A stretch of 12,164 bases of DNA from an uncultured bacterium (GTDB lineage Bacteria; Chloroflexota; Anaerolineae; JACIWP01). Below are positions 5,765-12,164 of this stretch, in pieces (the first letter of the stretch is position 1; each line of letters starts with the position of its first letter). Both the position numbers and the translations under genes were made by a program. The notes beneath the pieces were generated by a model. The model ran no database searches and was not told the DNA's origin. It saw only the letters and a program-made list of their open reading frames with translations. The stretch lies in contig CAIQJD010000265.1 in assembly GCA_903872005.1 (NCBI GenBank), positions 1 through 12,164 on the forward strand, given 5' to 3'.

Positions 5765-7468
5765 TCAGGCCGCGCCTCCTGCCACGTCCGGCCGCAGCGG
5801 GGCGCGCACGACGATCTGCGTGCCTTGCCCCGGCGTCGAAGCGATGCGCACACTGCCGCCAGCCCGTTGCGCGCGTTCGCGTATGAAGCTCAGGCCGAAA
5901 TGCTCGTTTTCCTGAATCGGTTGGCTCGCATCAAATCCATGCCCATCATCCGCAATCGTCAGCTCCGCGTCCGCGCCCTGTTCCGCGAAGGCTACCCACA
6001 CGCGCCCCGCGTCAGCATGTTTGCCGGCGTTGTTGAGCGCCTCCTGGATGATGTTCAGCAGATGCGCCCCGACGGCCGGCGCGAAGCCGCGTTGCGCCAC
6101 ACCGGGCGCGATGGTGAGCTGCACGCTCACGCCATAGTCGCGCTCAAAGTTCTCAAGATGCGAAGCCAGTAGCGGGAAGAAACTGCGCTCGACCTCTGGG
6201 ACAGCCTTCAATTGCACGATGAAGTCGCGCAGCTCCTTCTGAGCATTCTGCGCCACGGTCGTCAGCCGCGCCAGGTGGGCGTCGGCCTGGACGATATTGC
6301 CATCGGCCAGGAATTTGCGGGTAGCCTGCGATTGCAGGTTCATGAAACCCAGCACGCCGCCCAGATTGTCGTGCAGATCGCGGGCCATGCGCTCGCGTTC
6401 TTCGAGCAGCGCGGCGCGATGCACGGCATCGCGCGCCTCCTTGAGGATCGTCACATCGCCAACGATCATGACGCTGCCGGCGGGCGCGCCGCGCGTGTCT
6501 CGCAGGCGCGAGAGGCGCACGCTATAGTAGCGCAGCTTGCCCCGGTCTTCCATCGCGATCTCGGTCTGGGCCTCGTCCCCTTCGCGGAGGAGGGTCAATG
6601 CGCCGGCCGCCGTCCCCAAGAAGCTCGCAACCGGCCGGCCGATGATCTCCTGGGCGGGCGCCCCAAGCAGGCGTTGCACCGCTGCATTCACATCCAGCAC
6701 GCGCCCTTGCGCGTCGAGCACAAATACGGCGTCGTTCATCATCTCAAGGATGGCCGAACGCGCCACCGGCGTCATGTCCAGCAGACGAAAGCGAAAGACG
6801 CCCCAGGTGAACATCAGGCCCGTGACGCTGACCAGGAGCGAGGTCGGCTCATAGCCCGCCGGCGTCCAGCCCAGCAGGTAGATCAGATTGCCGGCCCACG
6901 GCGTCACCCCGCCGGCAATCAGCGCCAAAGCCTGCGAACGGTAAATGCCTGGGTGCTGCAGCGCGGCGCGGATGAGCAGAACCGTCCCGATCCCCATGAG
7001 TCCGTAGGAATAGACGACGACGCCCACCCAGAACCCTATGCCGTGCCCGTAGACGACCAGATTCTGTCCCGCCGGCGATGGCGCGACGCTGGGCCAAATC
7101 AGGCCATGCCAGCTATTGGTCACGGTCAGGGCCAGCGTGACCAGCGGCACGACACAGAGCAAGGCCACGCGCCGCGTGGTCAACCATTGCTGTGAGCGAC
7201 TATAGTCCAACGCGAGGAGGAGGAAGAAGACCGGCGTACTCAACACGCCGAGATAGGCCGCCGTGGCGCAGACAATCTTGGTCGAGATGCTTACCGCAGC
7301 ATATTCGACCGCCGTCGCCGCGGCCCAGAGGAAGCAGGCCGCCATGAGGGCGACCAACGGCCGGCCGCCGGGTTGGGCGCGGCGCGGCCAGGCGATGCGC
7401 GCCACCGTCAGCGATAAGAGGGCCGCGCCGGCGCTGCTGAGGACATACGGCGTGAGCACGAAAGTCAT
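5765..7468 (-). CDS. Membrane sensor histidine kinase, 7TM-PAS-HisKA_3-HATPase
   Basis: This 567-residue inner-membrane kinase should phosphorylate the response regulator encoded next to it. Residues about 6-227 hold seven hydrophobic segments (near 6-24, 38-58, 66-88, 99-117, 143-168, 178-200, 208-227), the pattern of the histidine-kinase N-terminal 7TM region. Residues about 235-345 are a PAS domain (MMNDAVFVLDAQGRVLDVN, LLGAPAQEIIGRP). The dimerisation/phospho-acceptor motif ERERMARDLHDNLGG gives H366, the HisKA_3 type that pairs with NarL regulators. The ATPase domain follows: N-box IIQEALNNAGKHA (473-485), DDGHGF (507-512), FGLSFIRERAQRAGG (524-538) and GQGT (547-550). No key residue appears lost. 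The ATG at 7468-7466 has a G-run (GGGGGG) five bases upstream. The signal is unknown; a 7TM input followed by PAS could sense a membrane or small-molecule ligand. No convincing promoter is seen in the 110 bases upstream, so read-through from the hydroxylase operon is possible. Confidence 0.95.
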   Translation of the reverse strand: MTFVLTPYVLSSAGAALLSLTVARIAWPRRAQPGGRPLVALMAACFLWAAATAVEYAAVSISTKIVCATAAYLGVLSTPVFFLLLALDYSRSQQWLTTRRVALLCVVPLVTLALTVTNSWHGLIWPSVAPSPAGQNLVVYGHGIGFWVGVVVYSYGLMGIGTVLLIRAALQHPGIYRSQALALIAGGVTPWAGNLIYLLGWTPAGYEPTSLLVSVTGLMFTWGVFRFRLLDMTPVARSAILEMMNDAVFVLDAQGRVLDVNAAVQRLLGAPAQEIIGRPVASFLGTAAGALTLLREGDEAQTEIAMEDRGKLRYYSVRLSRLRDTRGAPAGSVMIVGDVTILKEARDAVHRAALLEERERMARDLHDNLGGVLGFMNLQSQATRKFLADGNIVQADAHLARLTTVAQNAQKELRDFIVQLKAVPEVERSFFPLLASHLENFERDYGVSVQLTIAPGVAQRGFAPAVGAHLLNIIQEALNNAGKHADAGRVWVAFAEQGADAELTIADDGHGFDASQPIQENEHFGLSFIRERAQRAGGSVRIASTPGQGTQIVVRAPLRPDVAGGAA

Positions 7469-7520
7469 GGCTGCCCCCCATGGCCTCTCAGAAAGCGACC
7501 GTTATTGCCAACGCCGGCCC

Positions 7521-7553
7521 GCTATCCTCTCTCCTGCCGGGAGAGAGGATAGC
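7521..7553. terminator. Perfect hairpin between hydroxylase operon and kinase
   Basis: A perfect 14-base-pair stem (7521-7534 with 7540-7553) and a 5-base loop, starting 25 bases after the stop codon of the molybdopterin subunit gene. No T-run follows on the minus strand. It could be a Rho-independent-like terminator, an attenuating barrier or a 3'-end stabiliser; its placement 52 bases before the kinase start leaves little room for a separate kinase promoter. Confidence 0.55.
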
Positions 7554-7578
7554 AGTTGATGCGCGGTGAAGCGCGGTG

Positions 7579-9978
7579 CTATGCCAGCGAGCAGCGCGCC
7601 CGCTCGCAGACGCCGGCCTGGCAGACCGTGACCACCGAGTCCTTGGGGTCATAGCCCAGCAGGACCCGTTCCAGAGTCGCCGGCGTGTGGCGCACGCGCT
7701 TGCCGGTGGCCTGATAGACGGCGTTGAGAATGGCCGGCGTCGTCGCCACCATGGAAGGCTCGGCCACATTCTTGGCCCCATACGGCCCAAAGGAGAGCGG
7801 GTCTTCGACGAATTCGACCGTTACCGGCGGCATGTCGGCCGACGTCGGGATCAGGTACGTATCGAAATTTGGATTGGTCAGATAGCCCTTCTCGAACTCC
7901 ACCCGCTCCAACAGGCCGTAGCCCAGGCCCTGGGCGATGCCGCCGATGATCTGGCCGACCGCGCCTTCGGGGAAGATCACGCGCCCTACGTCGTGGACGG
8001 CGGTGATATGCAGCACGCGGGTCTTGCCGGTGCGGATATCCACCTCCACGTCGGCTGTCTGCGCGCCGAAGTGATAGGCGACATAGGGCGTGCCGCGGCC
8101 ATCGGCGAAGGACCAGTGGATCTTGGGCATGTCCCAGCGGCCGGTGGTCGTCAGGGGCGCGTTCATCTGGCGGGCGAAGAGGATCAGCTCATCGAGGCCG
8201 ATGGCGCGCCCATCGGGGCCGCAGAAGGTCTCGCCGGCTTGCGTCACCTGAGCCGCGTCGCAGCGCAGCCAGAGGCCGGCGGCCTGCTTGATCTGTTCCA
8301 GCAGTTTGGCGGCCGCGACGCGGGTGGCGTTCCCGCCCAGGATCGTCGAGCGCGAGGCCACCGTCGGGCCGCAGTCGCGCACCAGGTCGGTATCGGCCGG
8401 CATCCATTGGAAGCGCTCGATGGGCAGGCCCATCGCCTCGGCAGCAATGGCGCAGAAGACGGTGCGCGCGCCCTGGCCGTAGTCGGTCAGGCCGGAGAGT
8501 ATCTGGATGCGGTTCTGCGCTCCCACCTGCAAGATGTGCGTCGCCGAATCCACGCCCTCGGCGCCCAGGGAGCAGCCATGGAAGAAGCAGGCCACGCCGA
8601 TGCCACGGCGCTTTTCCAGGCCGGCCGGCTGGGCGGCGTATTGCGCCCGCTTGTGATCCCAGTCGGAGAGGGCGCGCACCCGCTCCAGGCAGGCTTTCAG
8701 GCCGACCGATTCGGTTAGCTTCTGGCCGTAGGGGAGCGTGTCGCCGACGACGATGCAATTCTTAAGCCGGAAGTCCAGCGGGTCGAGGCCGCACTTCTCG
8801 GCCAGCTCGTCCACTGCCTGCTCGACGCCGGCCTGCACCTCGGTATTGCCGAAACCGCGGAACGCGCCGGAGTAGCCGTTGTTGGTGTAGATGCCGTTCA
8901 CATCCACATGGCAGTGGTCGTAGCGATAGGCGCCCATGGCGTGAATGCTGGCGCGCCAACTGGTGAAGGGGGTCATGGAAGCGTAGGCCCCCGAATCGGA
9001 CCAGCATTCGACCCTGGCGGCTTGCAGCCGGCCGTCTTTGGTCGCGCCCAGGCGATAGTGCATCTCCATGGCGTCGCGCTTATAGGAGCCGATCATGGAC
9101 TCTTCGCGGTCGGTCGCCAGCTTGACCGGCCGGCCGGTGAGGAGCGCCAGCTTGGCGACCTGGCCGGCGGTCTCGTAGATCATGTCCGATTTGCCGCCAA
9201 ACGAGCCGCCCACAAAGCGGGTCTGCACCACGCGCACCAGCTCCGGCAGCAGGCCCAGCGTCATCGCCACATTGCCCTGGGTGATGAAGGGGCTTTGATC
9301 GCCGGTGTAGATCACGACGCCGCCATCGGGCGTGGGGACGGCCAGCGCCGCCTCGGTTTCCAGGTAGGCATGCTCCTGGTGCGAGACGGTGTAGTACTCG
9401 TCCAGCGTGACGTCGCAGCTTTCCAGCGCCGGCAGCGGGTCGCCCTGGCGCACGATCAGGGTCTCCGAAAGGTTGCCCTGGGCTTTCACCTCGATGTATT
9501 CGGAATCTTTGGTCTCCCCTGCGCCGGCGCTGTGGCCCAGCTCCGGATGGATCAATGGCGCGCCCGGCTCCAGCGCCGCGTGGACGTTGAAGACGCCGGG
9601 CAGCTCTTTCAGCTCTATGATGATGGCGTCCAGGCCGGCCAGGGCGGCTTCTTCCGTCTCGCCGGCCACGGCAGCGATGGGGTCGCCGACGTAGCGCACG
9701 CGCTGATAGGCCAGCATGTAGTCATCTTTGACCGGGAAGCCCCAGTTGCTATGATTGACGTAGTCTTCGCTGGTGATCGCGGCCAGCACGCCGGGGACTT
9801 TCAGCGCCGGCGAGACATCCAGCCGGACGATCTCGGCGTGTGGCACGGGGCTGCGTAACACTTTGGCGACCAGCACCCCCGGCATCTTCATGTCCTGGGT
9901 GAAGCGCGCCGTGCCCAGAACCTTCTCCAACGCGTCGACGCGGCGTAACGGCTTGCCGATGACTTGGGAGTCGCTCAT
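7579..9978 (-). CDS. Molybdenum hydroxylase, molybdopterin-binding large subunit
   Basis: This is the 799-residue catalytic subunit of a xanthine dehydrogenase/CO dehydrogenase-superfamily enzyme, which hydroxylates a substrate at the molybdenum cofactor and passes electrons to the 2Fe-2S and FAD subunits. Residues about 17-130 form the a/b hammerhead domain (KVLGTARFTQDMKMPGVL). Cofactor motifs follow: VGGSFGGKSD (257-265), GAFRGFGNTE (371-380), TDYGQGARTV (498-507) and ASRSTILGGNAT (541-552). E740 in GAKNVAEPSM corresponds to the general-base glutamate of the family. The form I CO dehydrogenase loop AYXCSFR is absent, so this is not a CO dehydrogenase; the substrate (purine, aldehyde, N-heterocycle or other) cannot be told. 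The start ATG overlaps the stop of the preceding gene (ATGA) and has AAGGAGG seven bases upstream; the open frame extends to 10362 but that extension overlaps the 2Fe-2S gene. The C-terminal 20 residues are unusual, with C786, C791 and C796 evenly spaced. Confidence 0.93.
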   Translation of the reverse strand: MSDSQVIGKPLRRVDALEKVLGTARFTQDMKMPGVLVAKVLRSPVPHAEIVRLDVSPALKVPGVLAAITSEDYVNHSNWGFPVKDDYMLAYQRVRYVGDPIAAVAGETEEAALAGLDAIIIELKELPGVFNVHAALEPGAPLIHPELGHSAGAGETKDSEYIEVKAQGNLSETLIVRQGDPLPALESCDVTLDEYYTVSHQEHAYLETEAALAVPTPDGGVVIYTGDQSPFITQGNVAMTLGLLPELVRVVQTRFVGGSFGGKSDMIYETAGQVAKLALLTGRPVKLATDREESMIGSYKRDAMEMHYRLGATKDGRLQAARVECWSDSGAYASMTPFTSWRASIHAMGAYRYDHCHVDVNGIYTNNGYSGAFRGFGNTEVQAGVEQAVDELAEKCGLDPLDFRLKNCIVVGDTLPYGQKLTESVGLKACLERVRALSDWDHKRAQYAAQPAGLEKRRGIGVACFFHGCSLGAEGVDSATHILQVGAQNRIQILSGLTDYGQGARTVFCAIAAEAMGLPIERFQWMPADTDLVRDCGPTVASRSTILGGNATRVAAAKLLEQIKQAAGLWLRCDAAQVTQAGETFCGPDGRAIGLDELILFARQMNAPLTTTGRWDMPKIHWSFADGRGTPYVAYHFGAQTADVEVDIRTGKTRVLHITAVHDVGRVIFPEGAVGQIIGGIAQGLGYGLLERVEFEKGYLTNPNFDTYLIPTSADMPPVTVEFVEDPLSFGPYGAKNVAEPSMVATTPAILNAVYQATGKRVRHTPATLERVLLGYDPKDSVVTVCQAGVCERARCSLA

Positions 9979-10496
9979 GGCTGGGCCTCCTTGGAGCCTC
10001 CCGCAGATTCCGTAACCTGCGGGAGGTTGGCGCGCCGGCGCACAGTCAGTTCTACCGCATCCACAATCTGCTGATAGCCGGTGCAGCGGCACAGGTTGCC
10101 AGAGATGCCCTCGACAATCTGGTCGCGCGTCGGGTTGGGATGCTTGTTCAACAGCGCCGTCGCGGCGATAAGCATGCCCGGCGTGCAGAAGCCACATTGC
10201 ACCGCGCCGGCGTCTATGAACGCCTCTTGCAAATCGTTGGGGCCGCCGGCCGGCCCGCGGATACCTTCGATGGTGACGACGCTTTGGCCGGCGACCTGGG
10301 GGGCCAGCACCAGACAGGAGTTGACCGCCTCGCCATTGAGCAGCACCGAACATGCGCCGCACTCGCCGATCTCACAGCCGCACTTCGTGCCGGTGAGATT
10401 CAGGCGTTCGCGCAGGAGCGTGAGGAGATTCATGTCGGCCGGCGCTTCGAGCGCGGTCGCCTGGCCGTTGAGGGTGAATTCAATCCGCATCATCAT
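9975..10496 (-). CDS. Molybdenum hydroxylase, 2Fe-2S subunit
   Basis: This is a 173-residue electron-transfer subunit carrying two [2Fe-2S] clusters between the molybdenum centre and FAD. The N-terminal plant-ferredoxin-like domain ligates one cluster through C41, C46, C49 and C61 (CEIGECGAC then C after 11 residues). The C-terminal helical domain ligates the other through C101, C104, C136 and C138 (CGFCTPGM and GNLCRCTGY). All eight cysteines are present with the spacing expected of the family. The gene starts with three consecutive ATGs (10496, 10493, 10490); GGAGG lies 4, 7 or 10 bases upstream of them, so the second ATG is equally likely. The first overlaps the stop of the FAD subunit gene as ATGA, and its own stop overlaps the large subunit start the same way, indicating equimolar, coupled translation. 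The C-terminal tail after about residue 155 is variable in the family. Confidence 0.95.
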   Translation of the reverse strand: MMMRIEFTLNGQATALEAPADMNLLTLLRERLNLTGTKCGCEIGECGACSVLLNGEAVNSCLVLAPQVAGQSVVTIEGIRGPAGGPNDLQEAFIDAGAVQCGFCTPGMLIAATALLNKHPNPTRDQIVEGISGNLCRCTGYQQIVDAVELTVRRRANLPQVTESAGGSKEAQP

Positions 10497-11362
10497 GCCG
10501 CCTCCCCCAGACTGAAAACCTGGCGCACCGCCCGTTCCACCAGGGCGGCCAGGGTCGGCTCTTTGTAGACGGTGGACCAGCGCCGGCCGGCCAGGGCGAT
10601 CATCTGCTCGGCGGCAAGCTGGCCGGCCTGGCGCGCCAGCTTCTCGCTGGGGCGCTGGCCCAGGAGGACCGCTTCGGCCATCCCGAAGCGGGCGGTCTGG
10701 GGCGTGCAGGCGCCGGGGACGATGCGGATCTCGGCGACGCGGCCGCTGGCGTCGAGCCGGCCCAGGCAGGCCAGGCTCAGACGCGAGATGGATTGCGCCT
10801 GGCGCCGGCCGATCTTGATGTGGGCCATGCGCGAGCCGGCCGGCGGGCGCGGGATGAGGAACTCGCGGATGAGGGCGTGGGCCGGCAGGGTATTCTTGCC
10901 GGGCTGCTTGACGACGTCGCTGACCGACATCTCCTGCGCGCCGGCCGGGGTGAGCAGGCGCGCCGACGCGCCCAGGCAGACCAGCGCCGGCATACTATCG
11001 GCGCAGGCCGCGCCATTGGCGACGTTGCCGCCCAGGGTTCCCCGCTGGCGAATCTGCGGCGACCCGACGCTGTGGCAGGCATCGGCCAGGGCCGGGGCCA
11101 GGGCGCGCGCCAACTGGCTCTCCCAGACGTCGCGATGGGTAGCCAGCGCGCCAATGACCAGCGCCGCCGGCGTCTCCCGAATCTGGCGCAACTCGGCGAT
11201 GTGGCTGATGTCTACCAGCCGATCCCAGTCTGCGTGGCCCTTATGTTGCAGGACCAGCAGGTCGGTGCCGCCGGCCAGCGGCCGGCAGACGCGCGCCGGG
11301 TCGGCCAACATCTGCACCGCCTCTGCAGCCGTCGCGGCACGCAGATAGTCGAAATGATGCAC
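10493..11362 (-). CDS. Molybdenum hydroxylase, FAD-binding medium subunit
   Basis: This 289-residue flavoprotein subunit takes electrons from the iron-sulfur subunit and hands them to the final acceptor. Residues about 1-170 form the FAD-binding domain of the CO dehydrogenase medium-subunit type: the first flavin loop is PLAGGTDLLV (28-37) and the second is RGTLGGNVANGAACAD (107-122). Residues about 180-280 form the C-terminal CO-dehydrogenase-flavoprotein domain (IKIGRRQAQSISRLSLA). Length matches the family. Translation starts at a GTG (11362-11360), supported by a strong AAGGAGGG five bases upstream; no in-frame ATG is nearby. It heads a three-gene operon in the same FAD/FeS/Mo order as known coxMSL clusters. 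No maturation gene (MoCu or XdhC-type) is visible in the window. The hairpin at 11391-11429 lies between its start and the upstream reductase gene, and no clear promoter was found, so its transcription start is uncertain. Confidence 0.94.
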   Translation of the reverse strand: MHHFDYLRAATAAEAVQMLADPARVCRPLAGGTDLLVLQHKGHADWDRLVDISHIAELRQIRETPAALVIGALATHRDVWESQLARALAPALADACHSVGSPQIRQRGTLGGNVANGAACADSMPALVCLGASARLLTPAGAQEMSVSDVVKQPGKNTLPAHALIREFLIPRPPAGSRMAHIKIGRRQAQSISRLSLACLGRLDASGRVAEIRIVPGACTPQTARFGMAEAVLLGQRPSEKLARQAGQLAAEQMIALAGRRWSTVYKEPTLAALVERAVRQVFSLGEAA

Positions 11363-11390
11363 GTATCCCTCCTTGAGGCAGCCGGCTCAC

Positions 11391-11429
11391 CCTAGACTTC
11401 CGAAGTCTGCAAGACTTCGGAAGTCTAGG
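11391..11429. repeat. Dispersed palindromic hairpin, copy 2
   Basis: A perfect 18-base-pair stem with a 3-base loop: CCTAGACTTCCGAAGTCT pairs exactly with the last 18 bases. It begins 12 bases after the aldo/keto reductase stop codon and ends 28 bases before the FAD subunit GTG. No T-run follows. It is related to the hairpin at 558-596, in inverted orientation, with two stem positions changed in a compensating way. Confidence 0.85.
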
Positions 11430-11441
11430 ACCTGCCCCGAT

Positions 11442-12164
11442 TTACGCCCAGAAATTATGCGGCCAGGCGTGTTGCTCCAACCGCTTGACATCCGCTTCAG
11501 AGAGCGGGCCTTTCCCGCACGCCCGCACATTGGCCTCGGCGTGCTGCGCCTTCCGCATCCCCACGATCACCGTGCTGACGGCCTGGTGGCTCAAGATGAA
11601 GCGCAACGCCGCTTCGGACAGGGATTCGACATCGTCCTTGATGACCCACGAGCAGGCGTTCGCCCGCTCCTGGACTTCCTGCTTGCGCTCGCCGGCGAAG
11701 TAGTTGTTGCGCCAGTCGTCGGCCGGGAAGGTCGTCGCCGGCGTGATATGGCCGGTCAGCGCGCCTTCGTCCAGCGGGCAGCGCACGATGATGCCGATAT
11801 TCTTCTTTTCCGCCAACGGCAGCAGCCGCGCCTTGACTTCTTGCTGATAGATATTGAAGACGGCCTGACAGCTATCTACGATGCCGGAGGCGATGGCCTT
11901 CTCCGGGAAATTGGGATCGGCCAGCGGGAAGACCAGCGAGAGGCCGAACGCGCCGATCTTACCTTGCTGCTTGAGCTTCAGCACGGCTTCTTTCCACTCG
12001 TCTCGATCCGCCCACTCGTCCAGCCAGACGTGGAACTGTTGCAAATCAATGCGCTCCACGCCCATGTTCTTCAGGCTCGTGTTCGTGCATTCGACGATCC
12101 AGTCGGCCGGGAAGACATCTTCGATCTTGTCGCCCGGGCCGGGCACGAAGTTGTAGTTCTTAGG
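11442..12164 (-). CDS. Aldo/keto reductase, C-terminal part
   Basis: The frame is open to the window edge and gives the last 240 residues; about 80-100 N-terminal residues lie beyond base 12164. A GTG at 12146 is in frame but is not the true start, since the frame continues upstream with PKNYNFV. The family reduces carbonyl compounds with NADPH on an (alpha/beta)8 barrel. Visible hallmarks are EDVFPADWIVECTNTSLKNM followed by RIDLQQFHVW, whose histidine belongs to the catalytic tetrad; KIGAFGLSLVFP; and the C-terminal NADP-binding region ALRFILSHQAVSTVIVGMRKAQHAEAN. The catalytic Asp, Tyr and Lys should be in the missing part. It ends in TAA, followed by the hairpin at 11391-11429. Substrate unknown; its place just upstream of a molybdenum hydroxylase operon might mean a shared pathway, but the hairpin between them may also separate two units. 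Confidence 0.92.
   Translation of the reverse strand, partial: PKNYNFVPGPGDKIEDVFPADWIVECTNTSLKNMGVERIDLQQFHVWLDEWADRDEWKEAVLKLKQQGKIGAFGLSLVFPLADPNFPEKAIASGIVDSCQAVFNIYQQEVKARLLPLAEKKNIGIIVRCPLDEGALTGHITPATTFPADDWRNNYFAGERKQEVQERANACSWVIKDDVESLSEAALRFILSHQAVSTVIVGMRKAQHAEANVRACGKGPLSEADVKRLEQHAWPHNFWA

Noticed and set aside
7469..7578. Promoter for the kinase with TTGGCA at about 7507
   Set aside because: The hexamer 17 bases downstream is AGAGGC, far from a -10 consensus, so no promoter was called.
9979..10362. 128-residue N-terminal extension of the molybdopterin subunit
   Set aside because: The extension lies out of frame over the 2Fe-2S gene, is arginine-rich without domain similarity, and the ATG at 9978 has an ideal AAGGAGG and an ATGA overlap.
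7579..11362. Naming the operon coxMSL carbon monoxide dehydrogenase
   Set aside because: Gene order matches, but the active-site loop AYXCSFR is missing from the large subunit, which has GAFRGFGN instead.
1..12164. tRNA, rRNA, riboswitch, transposase, toxin-antitoxin or phage genes
   Set aside because: Nothing resembling these was found on reading both strands; non-coding gaps are short and explained by promoters, hairpins and the inverted repeat.

Overview
The window reads as one stretch of a GC-rich bacterial chromosome in which every supported gene lies on the minus strand, so biological order runs from base 12164 down to base 1. The organism is probably a Chloroflexota (Anaerolineae/Caldilineae-like) bacterium. 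This is inferred from high GC, a striking excess of GCCGGC, secreted FG-GAP/malectin proteins and a 7TM-PAS-HisKA_3 kinase. No rRNA or taxonomic marker gene is present, so lineage confidence is only moderate. No tRNA, rRNA, CRISPR array, transposase or replication origin was seen.

Layout in transcription order. (1) 12164-11442: C-terminal 240 residues of an aldo/keto reductase. (2) 11391-11429: a perfect 18-bp-stem hairpin, one of two related copies in the window. (3) 11362-7579: a tightly coupled three-gene operon for a molybdenum hydroxylase of the xanthine dehydrogenase/CO dehydrogenase superfamily, in the order FAD subunit, 2Fe-2S subunit, molybdopterin subunit. Both junctions are 4-base ATGA overlaps. 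The large subunit lacks the CO dehydrogenase signature, so the substrate is unknown. (4) 7521-7553: a second perfect hairpin. (5) 7468-5079: a two-component system, 7TM-PAS sensor kinase and NarL-type response regulator, separated by 2 bases and closed by an intrinsic terminator.

(6) 4821 to 1: three tandem paralogous genes, the third cut by the window edge, for secreted proteins. Each complete one has a signal peptide ending in the same AAAQ at residues 33-36, seven FG-GAP-type repeats (probably one seven-bladed beta-propeller) and a C-terminal malectin-like carbohydrate-binding domain. Each gene appears to have its own promoter. Two of these are near-perfect sigma-70 promoters whose similarity extends past the -10 box. 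The first gene in the series has a long leader with palindromes and a weaker promoter. The complete genes end in a T-tailed terminator (the 4821-2860 gene) and in the second copy of the dispersed hairpin (the 2540-606 gene).

The only non-coding stretch above 300 bases is 2541-2859. It holds a promoter (2599-2627), a nested inverted repeat (2647-2765) and a terminator (2796-2835). How the modules cooperate is inference: the hydroxylase and reductase suggest oxidation and reduction of a small organic substrate, the kinase/regulator pair may control flanking genes, and the propeller/malectin family looks like a cell-surface or secreted glycan-binding set that expanded by duplication.
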